A stretch of 50,000 bases of DNA from Chrysomallon squamiferum (Eukaryota > Mollusca > Gastropoda > Neomphalida > Peltospiridae). The notes beneath the pieces were generated by a model. The model did not search any database. It was not told the DNA's origin and saw nothing but the letters and a program-made list of their open reading frames with translations. A program made the translations under genes and the position numbers. The first letter of the stretch is position 1; every line of letters starts with the position of its first letter. The stretch is from positions 1,900,637 to 1,950,636 of the forward strand of contig CM022668.1 of assembly GCA_012295275.1 (NCBI GenBank), given 5' to 3'. Positions 48,413-50,000 of the stretch are shown here, piece after piece.

Positions 48413-49329
48413 GTGTAATATTATAATTCAGCTGAACAGAAACTCCATGCGATCAGGCATAAGTAAATATATGCAAAGTAGAAATCTGATAAAGAAATAT
48501 TAAAAGTCAACAACAGTGATCCAAGCATTCAAGCTTAGATAAATAGTTATATAGTGAAGTAAGTTCAAAACCAATGTTTAGTTCAAAACAAGCCAATCTT
48601 ATGTTATAAACAAAAAATGATGTGCTGTCACGCTGACAATATATTAAGAATTTGTCAAGTTCAAAGTAGACAGATGTGTTGTCAAGTATAAATGAAACAA
48701 TTATGTTGTCAAGCAAGTAAAAATAACAAAGCAATAAAATATATAATGTTAGAGAAGATCAAAACAAATTTTAAACATCACTGTCTAAACATCATGGAGT
48801 TCAGTGGTTAAATTTCTTATCAGTCTTTGATATATTTCAGGTTCAAATCTCAGTACTGTGGAACACAGCAACAATTTTATTCTTTACCAATGCAGTCAAT
48901 TATATTGATAAATGCAATCATGTTGTCTTGTTTGTGATGAAATATAAAAGAAAGGATACCTTGTTGTTCATATATAAAAGGAGAGAGACAGCAAGAGAGA
49001 GAATGACACAGAGACAGAGAGACTGTAAACATGGCAATGAGATATTTTTAAAGATATAAAAAACAAAAATATGTTTTAAAAAAATGATAGCAATTAATTA
49101 GTGCAAATACATACAGCAGTATGCTAGTAAATATTATGTTAGATGATGAAAAAACACACATCAACACAAATCACAGCATGCGAGAATCCCATCTCACCAG
49201 ATGACTTTGTCACTGTAGCTTTCTTCTCCAGAACTGAATCTGGTTTTGGTTTTTGAGTAACTGATTCTACTTCAGATTCTGAGGAAATCGATTTTGACTT
49301 TGCTGGTCCTTTTACTTTTGGTTTATCAG
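42083..49329 (-). CDS. KIAA2012: KIAA2012-like coiled-coil protein, C-terminal part (5' end beyond the window)
   Basis: Eight minus-strand exons (49198-49329, 47860-47958, 45271-45491, 44445-44597, 43709-43917, 43416-43588, 42649-42799, 42083-42329) have compatible phases and give 460 complete residues to the stop. Seen: a Lys/Pro/Ser-rich, probably disordered part of about 200 residues, then about 200 residues of Glu/Arg/Lys heptad-like coiled coil, then a hydrophobic C-terminal segment (ITRMFVFSYFELLQWLGL). The stretch MAEQERLEYERKKKEEEE, followed by ALEEA, resembles the C-terminal coiled coil of vertebrate KIAA2012, whose biochemical role is not established. Coiled coils align easily, so the name is tentative. 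Other ERK-rich proteins (caldesmon-, troponin T- or MAP7-like) are alternatives, but the C-terminal segment argues against them. The first coding exons lie beyond 50000. Confidence 0.68.
42330..42648 (-). other. Intron before the last KIAA2012-like exon
   Basis: Contains a (GA)n run at 42547-42604 and otherwise unique AT-rich sequence. Confidence 0.7.
42649..42799 (-). CDS. KIAA2012: KIAA2012-like exon (coiled coil, MAEQERLEY)
   Basis: A 151-bp exon between acceptor GTTATAG and donor GTTTGT. It encodes ELQRQRELEEEERRKEEELR and then MSQMAEQERLEYERKKK, the segment most reminiscent of KIAA2012. Confidence 0.75.
42800..43415 (-). other. KIAA2012-like intron, no feature seen
   Basis: AT-rich unique sequence. 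The open frame at 43135-43371 has no coding character. Confidence 0.65.
43416..43588 (-). CDS. KIAA2012: KIAA2012-like exon (coiled coil)
   Basis: A 173-bp exon between acceptor GTTGTAG and donor GTATAA. It continues the charged coiled coil, including KLLELEREKRQKEEYARKL. The phases fit both neighbours. Confidence 0.75.
43709..43917 (-). CDS. KIAA2012: KIAA2012-like exon (start of coiled coil)
   Basis: A 209-bp exon, entering in phase 0 and leaving in phase 2, between acceptor GTGTTTAG and donor GTATAA. It begins DEDTALKSITSKEARAAKRA and becomes a charged Arg/Glu-rich coiled coil. It is CpG-richer than its intronic surroundings. Confidence 0.75.
43918..44444 (-). repeat. KIAA2012-like intron with (GA)n arrays
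   Basis: Interrupted (GA)n with GAAA variants spans about 44000-44136. The remainder is AT-rich with nothing recognised. Confidence 0.75.
44445..44597 (-). CDS. KIAA2012: KIAA2012-like exon (SP-rich linker)
   Basis: A 153-bp phase-0 exon of 51 codons between acceptor GTTTGTAG and donor GTTTGT. It encodes KSDDEMEFIIIRDETPSPEP, followed by repeated EPSP motifs. The repeated Ser-Pro sites suggest phosphorylation by proline-directed kinases (inference). Confidence 0.68.
44604..45262. repeat. KIAA2012-like intron packed with tandem repeats
   Basis: 44604-44780 holds about four units of 35-40 bp (ACATTACAAATA, AACATAATAATAAT). 44918-44997 is (AAT)n. 45000-45262 is degenerate GAT/GATGAC repeat with a further duplication of about 75 bp (GATCTGATGA at 45083 and 45160). 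These arrays come within a few bases of the splice sites at both ends of the intron. Confidence 0.8.
45271..45491 (-). CDS. KIAA2012: KIAA2012-like exon (Lys-rich then Pro/Ala/Thr repeats)
   Basis: A 221-bp exon, entering in phase 1 and leaving in phase 0, between acceptor CTCCTACAG and donor GTAAGT. It encodes a Lys-rich stretch (KKEEKKKAVKKKGKKAKK) and then repeated Pro/Ala/Thr/Lys blocks such as KPATPPPPSPPKAKTPP. Low complexity, probably disordered. Confidence 0.68.
45492..47198 (-). repeat. Large KIAA2012-like intron, first part
   Basis: Contains (TA)n at 45794-45828, (AAT)n at 46360-46398, (TA)n at 46427-46448, GTT/GCT trinucleotides at 46820-46900 and an ATT-rich stretch at 46990-47125. 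The other sequence is AT-rich and unique. No exon was found. Confidence 0.7.
47199..47728 (+). repeat. 20-bp minisatellite, about 26 copies
   Basis: The consensus unit is ACTGGATTATTATACATCAA (20 bp), repeated head to tail for about 530 bp with scattered point changes (ATACATTAA, ATACATCAG, TATATATCAG). It lies in the KIAA2012-like intron. Open frames here are repeat artefacts. Confidence 0.95.
47860..47958 (-). CDS. KIAA2012: KIAA2012-like exon (Pro-rich)
   Basis: A 99-bp exon, phase 1 at both ends, between acceptor GAATACAG and donor GTAAGAG. It encodes AKVAVQPPQKK and ends PRPPPPIPALPVPA. The symmetrical phase would allow exon skipping without a frameshift. Confidence 0.62.
47959..48790 (-). 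repeat. KIAA2012-like intron with (AAT)n and (CT)n
   Basis: 48030-48200 is an AAT/AAC array and 48319-48408 is (CT)n of about 45 copies. The rest is AT-rich unique sequence. 48520-48730 has loosely repeated GTTCAAA/TCAAGT motifs. Confidence 0.75.
48791..48862 (+). mobile_element. Possible tRNA-derived SINE fragment
   Basis: GAGTTCAGTGGTTAAAT at about 48798 resembles a tRNA A box (TAGCTCAGTGGTTA). GGTTCAAATCT at 48840 resembles the B box, about 40 bases further on. The anticodon and T stems do not pair well, so this is not an intact tRNA. A degenerate SINE head is the best explanation. Confidence 0.35.
49198..49329 (-). CDS. KIAA2012: KIAA2012-like exon (Ser/Lys-rich)
   Basis: A 132-bp exon, phase 1 at both ends, between acceptor TCAAACAG and donor GTGAGATG. 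It encodes a Lys/Pro/Ser-rich stretch containing KSKSISSESEVES. It is the most upstream exon that can be supported in the window. Confidence 0.6.
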
Positions 49330-50000
49330 CTGTTTGAGCAATTAAATATAAATAATACATGATTTACTTTCATTTAATAATCTCATTAGAAATTAAAATA
49401 ATTCCATTAAATAAATGTTAAATACTTCAGTATTCAATTTATCAGTACAATAGTAATTAAATAAAAATAAATATAAATACCTTAATTTTTTCTAATTAGA
49501 TGATCAGTAATTAGATGTCAATTAATTTAATATAAAAAGAATAATTATACTTTTTTCAACTGATTAGAAATTGATAGTATCAATAAATAAATCTTGATAA
49601 AGAAACTTTTTATTTATAATACAAAATCAAAATTTTTTAATAAATATCCATATTATTATTATTTGTAAACAAATAAAAGTATCCAATATTTAGGTATAAG
49701 AATTTGAAATCAATAATGTTTTATAAACAGTATTAGTAACAAATATTATAACTGATACTTTAAGTATATAAGCTTTATATTTAAATATTATTAAAATTAA
49801 TAATTAAATAAATATTAGGCATAAAAAAATTAATAATTAAATATTAAATAAAATGATTTATTAAGTAATAATTATTATTATGAAAACAACAACAACACAA
49901 TTTGATATTAGTAAATAAACATCTCTTACTTTTCAGTCATTTTGTATTTAAGAGTTTTGTCACTTTTATATAATCACACAGAATTACTTCTTACAGTTTG
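49330..50000 (-). other. AT-rich intron at the right edge
   Basis: Very AT-rich sequence with no exon I can support. The KIAA2012-like gene should continue beyond 50000, because the 49198-49329 exon needs an upstream phase-1 partner. Confidence 0.55.

Noticed and set aside
48787-48862. Functional tRNA gene
   Set aside because: The A- and B-box-like words are present, but the T stem and anticodon stem do not pair.
49915-49960. Possible further KIAA2012-like exon (minus strand, GAAAA|GTAAGAGAT donor at about 49927)
   Set aside because: Joining it in the phase required by the next exon puts a TGA directly in frame before the donor, so it does not fit the model.

Overview
The window is nuclear DNA of an invertebrate animal, most likely a lophotrochozoan and plausibly a mollusc. 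The evidence is multi-exon genes with GT/AG introns, a vasopressin/oxytocin-type (conopressin/cephalotocin-like) receptor, very dense microsatellites and minisatellites, and AT-rich DNA. No species can be assigned from the sequence alone.

Three genes are supported. (1) 23001-26196, plus strand: a two-exon class A GPCR of the vasopressin/oxytocin receptor family, with its intron between TM6 and TM7. (2) 28712-32311, plus strand: a five-exon, 221-residue alpha subunit of type I platelet-activating-factor acetylhydrolase (PAFAH1B2/3-like) with an intact Ser/Asp/His triad. (3) 42083-49329, minus strand, running off the right edge: the last eight exons of a long Pro/Lys-rich and coiled-coil protein resembling the uncharacterised vertebrate protein KIAA2012. 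Exon phases join without a break in all three models. Genes 2 and 3 converge tail to tail across about 9.8 kb of AT-rich, gene-free DNA.

Region by region: 1-22.9 kb holds no gene I can support. It is a patchwork of degenerate ACT/AGT and AAT/AAC trinucleotide arrays, long (GA)n/(CT)n runs, ATGT tetranucleotides and several minisatellites (36 bp, 21 bp, 44 bp), with short unique stretches between. 23.0-26.2 kb is the receptor gene. 26.2-28.3 kb is a repeat-rich spacer ending in a long inverted repeat (28337-28606) that abuts the PAFAH promoter. 28.7-32.3 kb is the PAFAH gene. 32.3-42.0 kb is gene-free. 42.1-50 kb is the KIAA2012-like gene, whose introns carry a 20-bp minisatellite of about 26 copies.

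The most interesting observations are: a tandem partial duplication of the receptor's last exon, including its splice acceptor, which stays open in the coding frame and would encode a leucine-rich replacement for TM7; a roughly 100-bp-arm inverted repeat at the PAFAH promoter; a sharp change in CpG density near 28.9 kb, just inside the PAFAH gene; a dispersed element embedded in ATGT repeats and ending in a perfect hairpin; and intronic tandem repeats that begin at splice sites. The three genes have unrelated known roles (neuropeptide signalling, lipid mediator/LIS1 complex, unknown), and nothing suggests that they act together.
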